DNA of 64,000 nt. It comes from Dyella thiooxydans. Lineage in GTDB: Bacteria; Pseudomonadota; Gammaproteobacteria; Xanthomonadales; Rhodanobacteraceae. The position numbers and the translations under genes are program-made. The notes under the pieces are model-generated. The model saw only the letters and a list, made by a program, of their open reading frames with translations, had not been told where the DNA came from and did no database searches. This document shows positions 39,024 to 47,500 of the stretch, piece after piece; position 1 is the stretch's first letter; the number at the start of each line of letters is the position of its first letter. The stretch is from NCBI RefSeq assembly GCF_001641285.1, contig NZ_CP014841.1, positions 1,116,001 to 1,180,000 on the forward strand, written 5' to 3'.

Positions 39024-39925
39024 GCGGCGTCCCTCCCGGTCATCTCGAAGAACAGCGTCTCCAGCGAGCGCGGGCTTCGCGCCAGCGCGTGCACCTCGTG
39101 CCCCTGGGTCACCAGCCATCGGTTGATCTCGTGGTCCGGCCGCTGCGGCATCGGCACGCGCACGGTGGTGGGGTCGACCCGCTGGGCGGCCTCGCCCAGT
39201 TCCGCAAGGGCAGTGCAGACCGCATCGCCATCGGTGCAGCGGATCACCAGAGGGTCCCCATAGCGCTCGCGCAATTCGCCGGGCGTGCCCTGGAACCGCA
39301 GCTTTCCCTGGTGCAGCACGCCGACATGCGAGGCCATCTGCTCCACCTCGGCCAGCAGGTGGCTGGAAACGAACACGGTAATGCCCAGCTCGCCGGCCAT
39401 GCGCTGCAGCAGGGTGCGCAACTCGACGATGCCCGCCGGATCCAGGCCGTTGCTCGGCTCGTCCAGCACCAGCAGCCGCGGCTCGCCGAGCAGGGCCAGC
39501 GCGATGCCGAGGCGTTGGCGCATGCCCAGCGAGTACACACGCACGCGGCGATGCGCATCGCGCTCGAGGCCGACGATGCGCAGTACGGCGTCGATGCGCT
39601 CCGGTGCAAGACCGAGCAGGCGCCGGGTGACTTCCAGGTTTTCGTAACCGGACAGGTGGGGGTACAGCGAGGGCGACTCCACCATCGAACCGACCTGCCG
39701 CAGGGGAGCGCGCGACTGCCGCGTCAGCGGCTGACCGAACAGGCGGATCTCGCCGTCATCCGCGCGCAGGAGGCCGAGCAGCAGGCGGATGGTGGTGGTC
39801 TTGCCGGCCCCGTTCGGACCGAGAAAGCCGTACACGCTGCCCGCGGGCACCGCCAGGTCGAGCGCCCCCACGCCGTGTCCGGTGGCAAAGCGGCGCGTCA
39901 ACGCCCGGGTTTCGATGGCCAGCAT
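39020..39925 (-). CDS. ABC transporter ATP-binding protein (BcrA-like)
   Basis: A 301-residue ATPase of a two-gene exporter. Walker A is GPNGAGKTTT, the signature is SLGMRQRLGIALALLG, Walker B is LLVLDEPSNGLDP, and a C-terminal extension of about 80 residues follows, as in the drug/antimicrobial-peptide exporter (BcrA/CcmA) group. GGAG lies about ten bases before the ATG. The neighbouring envelope-stress-like two-component genes hint at a protective role against membrane-active compounds. Confidence 0.92.
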   Translation of the reverse strand: MLAIETRALTRRFATGHGVGALDLAVPAGSVYGFLGPNGAGKTTTIRLLLGLLRADDGEIRLFGQPLTRQSRAPLRQVGSMVESPSLYPHLSGYENLEVTRRLLGLAPERIDAVLRIVGLERDAHRRVRVYSLGMRQRLGIALALLGEPRLLVLDEPSNGLDPAGIVELRTLLQRMAGELGITVFVSSHLLAEVEQMASHVGVLHQGKLRFQGTPGELRERYGDPLVIRCTDGDAVCTALAELGEAAQRVDPTTVRVPMPQRPDHEINRWLVTQGHEVHALARSPRSLETLFFEMTGRDAA

Positions 39926-40028
39926 GGCGCGAGTTCTCCGTGGATCATTCGTGGCCCATCAAGCCAGAACGCGCCTCCCCCGGCCATAGGCCTGAGCTCA
40001 CAGTGACTTGTGACCGGTGCCGCCCAGC

Positions 40029-40697
40029 TCAGCCTTCAGCCACCTCGAAACGGTACCCGGCGCCATACACCGAACGGATGAAGGCTTGCCCGGGTGCGAT
40101 GTCCTCCAGCTTGCGACGGAGGTTGCGCACGTGGCTGTCGACCACGCGATCGGTCACGTCACGCAGGTCGTCGTGCATGAGGTCCAGCAGCTGGTCGCGC
40201 GAATAGATCCGGCCGGGCTGCGACAGCATGGCCTGCAGCAGGCGGTACTCGGTGGTGGTCAGCGGCAAGGGGCGTCCCTGGTAGCGGATGCGCTGCGCGG
40301 ACTCGTCCAGGGTAAACGGGTTGGCCGCCGCGCCCGGCCGGCTGCGGCGGAGTACCGCCTGCACCCGGGCCACCACCTCCCGCGGGCTGAACGGCTTGCA
40401 GATGTAGTCGTCGGCGCCGAGCTCCAGCCCGAGCAGGCGATCGATCTCCTCGACGCGTGCGGTGAGCATGATCACCGGCAACGCGCTGTCGCGGCGCAGT
40501 TCGCGCAGGATCGCCAGCCCGTCCTGGCCCGGCAGCATGATGTCCAGCAGCAGCAGCGCCGGCCGCTCGGCAGCCAACGCCGCAAGCACGCGGTCCCCCT
40601 CGCCCACCACCGATGCCTCGTGGCCGGACTGCGCAAGGTAGTCGGCCAGCAGCCGGGCGATCTTCGGCTCGTCCTCGGCGATCAGGATCCGGGCCAT
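40029..40697 (-). CDS. OmpR-family response regulator, BaeR-like
   Basis: A 222-residue regulator. The receiver domain has the acidic pair E8/D9, the phosphorylation site D52 (LLLLDIMLPGQDG), the Thr in MLTAR and K101 (CKPFSPREV). The winged-helix domain shows LTTTEYRLLQAMLSQPG and DSHVRNLRRKLED and ends YGAGYRFE. It lies directly after, and overlaps by one base, the sensor kinase gene. The likely target is the divergent Spy-like gene, whose upstream DNA carries an 11-bp tandem repeat. Confidence 0.93.
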   Translation of the reverse strand: MARILIAEDEPKIARLLADYLAQSGHEASVVGEGDRVLAALAAERPALLLLDIMLPGQDGLAILRELRRDSALPVIMLTARVEEIDRLLGLELGADDYICKPFSPREVVARVQAVLRRSRPGAAANPFTLDESAQRIRYQGRPLPLTTTEYRLLQAMLSQPGRIYSRDQLLDLMHDDLRDVTDRVVDSHVRNLRRKLEDIAPGQAFIRSVYGAGYRFEVAEG

Positions 40698-42190
40698 CAG
40701 GCCGTCTCCAGTGGCAGGTGCAGTTCCATCCGCAGGCCGCCCAGCGGCGAGACCGATGCCGTCAGCGTGCCCCCATGCGCGATGGCGATCCGCTGCGCGA
40801 TCGCCAGGCCCAGTCCGCTTCCACCGAGGGCGCGATTGCGCGAGCCGTCGACGCGGTACAGCGGCTGGAACAGGAAGGGCAAGGCTTCTTCGGGCACGCC
40901 GGGCGGCGTGTCGTCGATGCGCAGGCAGGCCTGGCCGCCCTCGACGAACACCCGCGCCTCGATCCTGCCCCCGCGCTCGGTGTAGCGCAGGCTGTTGCTG
41001 AGCAGATTGTCGATCAGCTGGCGCATGCGATCGGCGTCGACATGGACCGGCGCCGGCTGATCGTCGTGGGCGATGGCGATGCCGGCCATCTGCGCGGTGG
41101 CATCGAAGCGTGCCACCCCTTCGATCAGCAGCTCGGCCAGGTCGTGTCGTGCCGGCCGGTAGCTCAGCGAGCCGGCATCGGCCATCGACCACTGGTGCAG
41201 GTCATCCACCAACCGACCGAGCCGCATCACCTCCTCGTGCACCGAGGCCAGTGTCGCGGCATCCGTCGGCCGCACGCCGTCACGCATCGCTTCCAGTTCG
41301 CCGCGCACGATCGCCAGCGGCGTGCGCAGTTCGTGCGAGATGTCGGCCATCCAGCGCTGCCGCGCGGTGTCGTGCGCCGCCAGCGCCTTGCTCAGGCGAT
41401 TGACGTGCCGTACCAGATCGCCCAGTTCGTCCTGCCGGTGCGTAGTCAGCTGCCCGCCGAACGCGCCGTCGGAGAGTTTGCGCGCCGCCTTTTCGACGTC
41501 ACGCAGCGGCGCGAGCAGGTGACGGGCGAAGGCCCACGCCACGGCCATCGCCAGCAACAGCAGCAGCCCGGCCAGCCAGGCCATGCCGCGCACCTGCGCA
41601 GCGAGGAACGCGGTGTCGCGGGGATCGGCCGGGCGGCTCAGTGGGCGCAGTGCCAGCCAGCCCACCACGCTGCCGTCGACCCGGATCGGGCGCTCCAGGG
41701 CGCCCGGTGGCGGGATCTCTCCGGCGACCACGGCATGGCCGGCATCGAGCAGGCTGACCCTCGCCGGCAGAGGCGCCGACGGGGTCTGCGCCACCGCCGG
41801 TGGAGGGGGCGGTGGCGGGGGTAGCGGCGGTGGGGGCGGAGGTGGAGGTAGCGGCGCCTCCAACGGCGAAGGCCGCGGTCCCGTCCCCTCATCCACCGGA
41901 TGCTGATCCGGCACCAGCGAGCGTTGCAACACCGAATGCCAGACCTGCGGGTCGCGCAGACCGTCAAACCCGCTCACCGCATCGCCGCGCCGGGCCAACG
42001 TCTGCGCCAGCGGGGTAAGACGGTCCAGGTCGGCATCGTTCACGTAGGCGACGAAGCTGCTGCGCAGGTGATGCACGGTCAGCAGGCCCATCGCCAGCAG
42101 CGAGAACGCCATCGCCATCGCCAGCAACAGGAACAGCTTGTGCGCCACACGCAGGCGCCAGCCGGTGGGTCGGGAAGAAGCCGGTGTCAT
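40697..42190 (-). CDS. sensor histidine kinase with a periplasmic polyproline tract, BaeS-like
   Basis: A 497-residue inner-membrane kinase. Two membrane segments lie at about 18-38 and 203-222. Between them is a sensor region of about 160 residues interrupted at 114-131 by LPPPPPPPPLPPPPPPPP. A HAMP domain, the phosphorylated His (H286 in ISHELRTPLAIVRGE), the N-box (IDNLLSNSLRYTERGG) and a G-box (GGSGLGLAIAQ) follow. The cytoplasmic half is BaeS-like. The proline tract in the sensor domain is unusual and matches the proline-rich tail of the divergent secreted protein. The stop overlaps the regulator start (TGATG). Confidence 0.93.
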   Translation of the reverse strand: MTPASSRPTGWRLRVAHKLFLLLAMAMAFSLLAMGLLTVHHLRSSFVAYVNDADLDRLTPLAQTLARRGDAVSGFDGLRDPQVWHSVLQRSLVPDQHPVDEGTGPRPSPLEAPLPPPPPPPPLPPPPPPPPAVAQTPSAPLPARVSLLDAGHAVVAGEIPPPGALERPIRVDGSVVGWLALRPLSRPADPRDTAFLAAQVRGMAWLAGLLLLLAMAVAWAFARHLLAPLRDVEKAARKLSDGAFGGQLTTHRQDELGDLVRHVNRLSKALAAHDTARQRWMADISHELRTPLAIVRGELEAMRDGVRPTDAATLASVHEEVMRLGRLVDDLHQWSMADAGSLSYRPARHDLAELLIEGVARFDATAQMAGIAIAHDDQPAPVHVDADRMRQLIDNLLSNSLRYTERGGRIEARVFVEGGQACLRIDDTPPGVPEEALPFLFQPLYRVDGSRNRALGGSGLGLAIAQRIAIAHGGTLTASVSPLGGLRMELHLPLETA

Positions 42191-42231
42191 GGCGGCCGAG
42201 CATAGCGGCCGCCCCGTGCCGCCGCCTCCAC

Positions 42232-42264
42232 ATTCCCTGCATATTGCCTGCGATCTTGCAGGTC
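42232..42264 (+). promoter_or_regulatory. tandem 11-bp repeat, candidate response-regulator operator
   Basis: ATTCCCTGCAT (42232-42242) and ATTGCCTGCGA (42243-42253) are adjacent and identical at eight of eleven places; a weaker third unit ending in TTGCAGG may follow. Tandem repeats with an 11-bp period are what OmpR-family regulators bind. The site is 50-80 bp before the start of the Spy-like gene and also upstream of the sensor gene, so it could control both. Confidence 0.55.
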
Positions 42265-42311
42265 ATCGTGACGTCCGTCGGATCACCCGGCCACTCCAAG
42301 GAGTTCACCTG

Positions 42312-42824
42312 ATGAAAACCCGCTTGATCGTCGTCCTCGCCGGTCTCGCCTGTGCCGGCGCCGCGTCGGCACAGGCCGGCAAACCGACGGACCAGACGCC
42401 GCCGACCGCCCAGAACGCCCGTCGAATCGAAGTCGATCGTACCCGGGTGACTGTCGACGGCGTTCCGTTGCCGCCGCTCCCGCCCGGCTGCCTCGACCGG
42501 CAGTGGAAGTCCACGTCGCACCCGATGTTTCCCGACTTCACCCGTGAAAGCCGCTGGCAGGCGGTGCTCGGAATCAGCACCGACCAGGCCCGGCAGGTGC
42601 AGCAGTTGTTCGAGCGGCGTCACCAGGACGACAAGGCCACCTGCGACAAGCTCCGCGGCATCGTCGGCGACAAGGCCATGGATCGCTGGAAGGCACTGAG
42701 CGACTTCCCGCCGCCGCCTCCGCCACCTCCGCCGCCGATGGCTCCACGCCCGCCGCAGCCGCCGCAACTCGACGCGCCACCGCCGCCTCCGGCGCCCCCG
42801 GTTCCACCCGACGACGCCGACTGA
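42312..42824 (+). CDS. secreted Spy/CpxP-like protein with a proline-rich tail
   Basis: A 170-residue exported protein. A signal peptide is cut near residue 20 (AGAASA-QA). Residues about 75-130 resemble the helical LTxxQ proteins Spy and CpxP (LGISTDQARQVQQLF). Two cysteines (60 and 111) could form a disulfide. The last 38 residues are mostly proline (ten in a row from 133). AAGGAG lies eight bases before the ATG. In E. coli, BaeSR controls spy, so a divergent BaeSR-like pair supports an envelope-chaperone or stress role. Homology is weak and the function is inferred. Confidence 0.75.
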   Translation: MKTRLIVVLAGLACAGAASAQAGKPTDQTPPTAQNARRIEVDRTRVTVDGVPLPPLPPGCLDRQWKSTSHPMFPDFTRESRWQAVLGISTDQARQVQQLFERRHQDDKATCDKLRGIVGDKAMDRWKALSDFPPPPPPPPPPMAPRPPQPPQLDAPPPPPAPPVPPDDAD

Positions 42825-42839
42825 CCGTCACCGGCACAT

Positions 42840-42866
42840 GGCCGGGCATCCCCGCGATGCCCGGCC
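42840..42866 (+). terminator. hairpin after the Spy-like gene
   Basis: GGCCGGGCATC and GATGCCCGGCC form a perfect 11-pair stem around CCCGC, 15 bp after the stop. No T-run follows, so termination may be partial. Confidence 0.55.
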
Positions 42867-42877
42867 GCCAGGTCTCG

Positions 42878-42905
42878 TTGTCGATACCGGGCGGCCCTCT
42901 ATAAT
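42878..42905 (+). promoter_or_regulatory. promoter of the MFS exporter gene
   Basis: TTGTCG (42878-42883) and a perfect TATAAT (42900-42905), 16 bp apart. Transcription would start near 42912, about 80 bp before the GTG start. This rules out the earlier in-frame start at 42838. Confidence 0.7.
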
Positions 42906-42993
42906 CCGCGCCGCGCCGCTCCCCGGGCGCAAGCGCCGCCGCGGCCACCCCCACGACCGCTGCCGGCTTCCCACGCCCGCACCGAGTCCCTCC

Positions 42994-44433
42994 GTGAGCC
43001 AGTCGACCGCGGCCCCCCTTGCGTCCGATACCGGGACGCCGGCGTTTCCCGACTACCGCGTCATCTCGCTGATCATCGCCTGCGCGATTTTCATGGAGCA
43101 GTTGGACGCGACGGTGCTGGCCACCGCGCTGCCCACCATGGCGCGCGACTTCCACGTCGGCGCGCCCGCCATGAGCATCGCGATGACCAGCTACCTGCTG
43201 GCCCTGGCGATCCTGATCCCGGTCAGCGGCAAGGTCGCCGACCGCTTCGGCGCCACCCGCGTGTTCGCCGCCTCGATCGGGGTGTTCCTGCTCGGCTCGA
43301 TCGCCTGCTCGCTGGCCCCCAACCTGCCGGCGATGGTGGCCGCGCGGCTGCTGCAGGGCGCCGGCGGCGCGATGATGGCGCCGATCGGCCGCTTGATCCT
43401 GCTATCGGCGGTGCCGCGCAGGCACCTGGTCTCGGCGATGTCCTGGTCGTTGGTGCCGGCGTTCCTGGGCCCCCTCGCAGGTCCGCCGCTGGGCGGACTG
43501 ATCGTGACGTACTTGAGCTGGCGCTGGATCTTCTACATCAATCTGCCGATTGGCCTGCTCGGGGTCTGGCTGGTGCGTCGGTTCATCCCGCCGATCGCGC
43601 AGCATGCCGGACGCAGTCCGCTCGACGTTGGTGGCTTTGCGCTCTGCGGCGCGGGACTCGGTGGCCTGCTGTTCGGGCTGGAAATGGTCGGACAGAGCGC
43701 GGACCTGGGGATGGCGGCGACGCTGCTGGCGGTCGGCCTGGCCGGCTGCCTGGGCTACCTGTGGCACGCCCGGCACCGGGCCGAGCCGCTGCTCGACCTG
43801 GGGCTGATGCGTATCGATTCGTTCCGGTTGTCGGTGATCGGCGGCTCGCTGATGCGCATCACCCAGGGCGCGCAGCCGTTCCTGTTGCCGCTGATGTTCC
43901 AGATCGGCTTCGGCTTCTCGGCCGTGCGCAGCGGCCAGCTGGTGCTGGCTACCGCGCTGGGCGCCCTGCTCACCCGTTCGTTCACCCCGCGCCTGCTGCA
44001 GCTGGTCGGCTTCCGCAACGGCATGCTCTACAACGGCGTGCTGAGCAGCCTCGGGTATGCGGTGTGTGCGCTGTTCCGCCCGGACTGGCCGTTTGCGCTG
44101 ATGTTCGGCCTGTTGATGGGCTGCGGAGCCTTCATGTCGTTCCAGTTCGCCGCGTACAACACGGTGGCCTACGAGGGCGTGCCGCGCGAACGGCTGGGTG
44201 CGGCCAACGCGCTGTACACCACGCTGCAGCAGTTGATGCTCTCGTTCGGCGTATGCGCCGGCGCGCTGCTGCTGAGGCTGGCAATGGGTGTGCGTGGCCA
44301 CGCCCACCCGCAGGCGGCCGACTTCTCGTTCGCGTTCGTGGCGGTGACCCTGGTCTCGCTCAGCTCGACGATCTGGCACCTGCGTTTCGCCCACGACGCC
44401 GGCCACGAGCTGAGCGGGCACCGGCCGCGCTAG
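42994..44433 (+). CDS. MFS multidrug exporter, DHA2 (14-helix) type
   Basis: A 479-residue inner-membrane drug:proton antiporter candidate. FMEQLDATVLATALPTMARD and the loop GKVADRFGATRVFAASI (motif A) with LLQGAGGAMMAPIGRLI and the antiporter motif near GPLAGPPLGGLI are typical of EmrB-like DHA2 carriers. There is no EmrA-like adaptor beside it. The start is GTG at 42994, downstream of a good promoter. Its TAG overlaps the stop of the convergent gene by three bases. Confidence 0.9.
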   Translation: MSQSTAAPLASDTGTPAFPDYRVISLIIACAIFMEQLDATVLATALPTMARDFHVGAPAMSIAMTSYLLALAILIPVSGKVADRFGATRVFAASIGVFLLGSIACSLAPNLPAMVAARLLQGAGGAMMAPIGRLILLSAVPRRHLVSAMSWSLVPAFLGPLAGPPLGGLIVTYLSWRWIFYINLPIGLLGVWLVRRFIPPIAQHAGRSPLDVGGFALCGAGLGGLLFGLEMVGQSADLGMAATLLAVGLAGCLGYLWHARHRAEPLLDLGLMRIDSFRLSVIGGSLMRITQGAQPFLLPLMFQIGFGFSAVRSGQLVLATALGALLTRSFTPRLLQLVGFRNGMLYNGVLSSLGYAVCALFRPDWPFALMFGLLMGCGAFMSFQFAAYNTVAYEGVPRERLGAANALYTTLQQLMLSFGVCAGALLLRLAMGVRGHAHPQAADFSFAFVAVTLVSLSSTIWHLRFAHDAGHELSGHRPR

Positions 44434-44801
44434 ACCTCGCTCGCGGTGGACTGGCAGGCCTCGCCGAACTCCTCCAGCGCGCGTACCGCCTCGGCCGCAT
44501 ACATCAGCGACGGTCCGCCGCCCATGTAGACCGCAACGGCGAGCGTCTCCATGAACTTCTCGCGCTCCACGCCGAGGCGCACCAGCGCCTTGACGTGGAA
44601 ACCGATGCAGCCGTCGCAGTGTCCGGCCACGCCGATCGCCAGGGCGATCAGCTCCTTGTCGATCGCCGACAGCGCCCCCGGTTCGAGCGCGGCCTTGGCC
44701 ATGGTGGAGAAGCCGCCCATCGTGCCCGGCGCGGCGGCGCGGATGGTGGCGATGGCGCGGTTGAGATCCTGGGTGATTTCGACGAAGGACTTGCTCGACA
44801 T
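44430..44801 (-). CDS. carboxymuconolactone decarboxylase (AhpD-like) family protein
   Basis: A 123-residue helical protein with the CMD-family redox motif GHCDGCIGFHVKAL (Cys-x-x-Cys plus His), as in AhpD-type peroxidase partners. The start at 44801 (MSSKSFVEITQDL) matches common family N-termini. Likely an oxidative-stress hydroperoxidase or its reductant. It stands alone and is convergent with the MFS gene. Confidence 0.87.
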   Translation of the reverse strand: MSSKSFVEITQDLNRAIATIRAAAPGTMGGFSTMAKAALEPGALSAIDKELIALAIGVAGHCDGCIGFHVKALVRLGVEREKFMETLAVAVYMGGGPSLMYAAEAVRALEEFGEACQSTASEV

Positions 44802-44909
44802 GACGGCCTCCACGGCATCGATCGGATACCGTCCATCCTCGCCGCCTCCGTCCGCACGGCCGATGACGCACGTCAATCTGCGAGCCGCTGCGGCGACCCG
44901 CCGCGCCGC

Positions 44910-45494
44910 TCAGTCGGTCGACCGGACCACCACCCGCTCGATCCGCCGGTCCGGTACCAGCCACAGCAGGGCCGCACCGGCGTAGAACGCCATGCCCAGC
45001 CCAGGCGCGCAGACCGAGAAGACGATGCCAGTCACATAGATCAACGGCGACAGCTTGCCCTTCCAGTCGCGGCCGAGCGCGCCCGCCAGGGCGGAGCCCG
45101 GCCCCTGCACGCGGATGATCGCCCGCTGCAGGATCCAGTACGCCACGGCCGCCATCAGCAACACCACGCCATACAGCGCCGAAGGCACCGCGGCGAAGTG
45201 GTTCTCGCCCATCCAGCCGGTGGCGAACGGCAGCAGCGACAGCCAGAACAGCAGGTGCAGGTTGGCCCAGAGGATGCCGCCGCTGACGCTGCGCACCAGG
45301 TGCAGCATGTGGTGATGGTTGTTCCAGTAGATGCCCACGTAGACGAAGCTCAGCACGTAGCTCAGGAACACCGGCAGCACCGGCCACAGCGCCCCCAGCG
45401 ACACGCCGTGCGGCACCTTCATCTCCAGCACCATGATGGTGATGATGATGGCGAGCACGCCATCGCTGAATGCTTCGAGCCGGGTCTTGCCCAT
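44910..45494 (-). CDS. TMEM175-family potassium channel protein (DUF1211)
   Basis: A 194-residue membrane protein with about six helices. The first helix carries the family signature RLEAFSDGVLAIIITIMVLE, where the FSD motif and the hydrophobic gate residues shape the potassium pore. Bacterial members form tetrameric leak channels. A His-rich loop (NNHHHML) follows the third helix. It is monocistronic. Confidence 0.9.
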   Translation of the reverse strand: MGKTRLEAFSDGVLAIIITIMVLEMKVPHGVSLGALWPVLPVFLSYVLSFVYVGIYWNNHHHMLHLVRSVSGGILWANLHLLFWLSLLPFATGWMGENHFAAVPSALYGVVLLMAAVAYWILQRAIIRVQGPGSALAGALGRDWKGKLSPLIYVTGIVFSVCAPGLGMAFYAGAALLWLVPDRRIERVVVRSTD

Positions 45495-45572
45495 GGGTGT
45501 CTGTACCGGTGGCCGGGAGAAGGCCAGAGTATCGCCGGCCCGCCCGGCGCCCGCACCCGCCCCTCGCTATGG

Positions 45573-46781
45573 TCATTCGTGGCGCAGCGCCTCGATCGGG
45601 TCCAGCCGTGCCGCCCGGCGCGCCGGGAAATAGCCGAACACCACGCCAATCACCGCCGAGAATGCGAACGCCAGCAGGTTGATCGACGGTCCGAACACGT
45701 AGGGCACCTCGAGCACCCGTGCCAGCACGATCGAACCGACCGTCGCCAGCAGCACGCCCAGCAGTCCGCCGATCGAGGACAGCACCACCGCCTCGATCAG
45801 GAACTGCAGCAGCACCTCGCGCTCCAGCGCCCCCACCGCCAGGCGGATGCCGATCTCGCGGGTGCGCTCGGTCACCGACACCAGCATGATGTTCATGATC
45901 CCCACGCCCCCCACCAGCAGGCTCACCGCGGCCACCGCACCGAGCAGCAGGGTGAGTACGCGCGTGGTGCTGGAGAGCATGTCCGCGATCTCGCGTGTGT
46001 CGAGCACGTTGAAATCGTCCTCCTGGCCATCGGCAATGTGCCGGCGCTCGCGCAGCAGGGCCTCGATCCGCTGCTTGGCCTGCGCGGTCGGCACGCCGGG
46101 CTGCACCGACACCAGCACCATGCCCACGTCCTGGTTACCGGCCAGCCGCCGCTGCACCGTGCGCAGCGGCATCACCACCGTGTCGTCCTGATCACGCCCC
46201 ATCGACGACTGCCCCTTGGCCGCCAGCAGGCCGACCACCTCGCAGGAAAACTGCTTGACGCGGATCGCCCCGCCGACCGGGTTCTCACTGCCGAACAGCT
46301 TGTTGCGCGCGGTCTCGCCCAGTACGCACACCGCCTTGCCGGCCTGCAGCTCGGCGTCCAGGAACGGCCGGCCCGCGGCGAACTTCCAGTTGCCGGCGGT
46401 GAAGTAGTCGTTGGTGGTTCCCACCACGCTGGTGGACCAGTTGCTGGCCAGGTGCACCACGGTCACCGTGCGCGAGACCACCGGCGCCACCCCGGCCAGG
46501 CCGCTCACCTGGCTCTGGATGGCGTTGGCGTCAGCCAGCCGGAAGGCCGCCGCACCGGCAGTATCGCGCGTCGGCCCCAGCCGCTGGCCGGGACGCACCA
46601 TCAGCAGGTTGCTGCCCAGGCTGGCGATCTGCGCGGATACCGACGCGGTAGCGCCGTTGCCGAGCGTGACCATGGTGATCACCGCGGCCACGCCGATCAG
46701 GATGCCGAGCACGGTCAGGAAGCTCCGCGTGAGGTTGCGGCGGATCTCCTTCAGCGCCAGCAGCAGCGTGTTCCAGAACAT
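45573..46781 (-). CDS. MacB-type ABC transporter permease
   Basis: A 402-residue permease with four membrane segments: one at the N-terminus (LTRSFLTVLGILIGVAAVITMV), a large periplasmic domain, and three at the C-terminus (LLLGAVAAVSLLVGGVGIMNIML onward). It ends YFPARRAARLDPIEALRHE, typical of MacB/FtsX-like permeases. Unlike E. coli MacB, the ATPase is a separate gene, overlapping by one base (TGATG). It forms a tripartite export system with the MacA-like adaptor and probably a TolC-like channel encoded elsewhere. Confidence 0.93.
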   Translation of the reverse strand: MFWNTLLLALKEIRRNLTRSFLTVLGILIGVAAVITMVTLGNGATASVSAQIASLGSNLLMVRPGQRLGPTRDTAGAAAFRLADANAIQSQVSGLAGVAPVVSRTVTVVHLASNWSTSVVGTTNDYFTAGNWKFAAGRPFLDAELQAGKAVCVLGETARNKLFGSENPVGGAIRVKQFSCEVVGLLAAKGQSSMGRDQDDTVVMPLRTVQRRLAGNQDVGMVLVSVQPGVPTAQAKQRIEALLRERRHIADGQEDDFNVLDTREIADMLSSTTRVLTLLLGAVAAVSLLVGGVGIMNIMLVSVTERTREIGIRLAVGALEREVLLQFLIEAVVLSSIGGLLGVLLATVGSIVLARVLEVPYVFGPSINLLAFAFSAVIGVVFGYFPARRAARLDPIEALRHE

Positions 46782-47500
46782 CAGGCCACCCCCGCCTGGC
46801 GCATGTCGCTCTCCACCTGGCCGTCGACGAAGTGCACCACGCGCCGGGCGTAGGCGGCCATGTCCGGCTCGTGCGTCACCATCAGCACGGTGATGCCGCG
46901 GTCGCGATTGAGCGCGGCGATCAGATCCATGATCTCGCGGCTGCGCCGGGTGTCGAGATTGCCGGTGGGCTCGTCCGCGAGCAGCACCGCGGGATGGGTG
47001 ACGATGGCGCGGGCGATCGCGGCGCGCTGCTGCTGCCCGCCGGACAGTGCGGCCGGCACGTGGTGTTCCCAGCCGGTCAGTCCCACCGCGGCCAGCGCCT
47101 CGCGTGCCGCGGCGTGACGCGCAGCCGGCGGCTCGCCGCGGTACAACAGCGGCAGCTCCACGTTTTCCAGTGCGCTGGTGCGGCCCAGCAGGTTGTAGCC
47201 CTGGAACACGAAGCCCAGGTAATGCCGGCGCAACAGCGCCCGCTGGTTGCGCGAGAGCCGCTCCACGGCGGTACCGCGGAAGCGGTAGCTGCCGGTGGTC
47301 GGCACGTCGAGGCAACCGAGAATGTTCATCGCCGTGGACTTGCCCGAGCCGCTCGGCCCCATGATCGCCACGAACTCGCCCTCCTCCACCACCAGGTCCA
47401 CGCCGCGCAGCGCCTGGAACGCCACCGCCCCCTGACCGTAGGTCTTGGTGACGCCGGCCAGTTCGATCAGCGGCGCCGCGGCGCCGTCACCCTGGCTCAC
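46781..47500 (-). CDS. MacB-type ABC transporter ATP-binding protein
   Basis: A 239-residue ATPase of the LolD/MacB class. Walker A is [15 protein letters not shown], the Q-loop is FVFQGYNLL, the signature is [16 protein letters not shown] and Walker B is [13 protein letters not shown]. The GTG at 47500 overlaps the stop of the adaptor gene (GTGA). A longer frame upstream only shadows the adaptor gene. Confidence 0.94.
   Translation of the reverse strand: MSQGDGAAAPLIELAGVTKTYGQGAVAFQALRGVDLVVEEGEFVAIMGPSGSGKSTAMNILGCLDVPTTGSYRFRGTAVERLSRNQRALLRRHYLGFVFQGYNLLGRTSALENVELPLLYRGEPPAARHAAAREALAAVGLTGWEHHVPAALSGGQQQRAAIARAIVTHPAVLLADEPTGNLDTRRSREIMDLIAALNRDRGITVLMVTHEPDMAAYARRVVHFVDGQVESDMRQAGVA

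Noticed and set aside
42838-42993. Earlier start for the MFS exporter at 42838
   Set aside because: It would lie before the TTGTCG-TATAAT promoter and within the terminator hairpin of the previous gene. The GTG at 42994 fits the start of family similarity.
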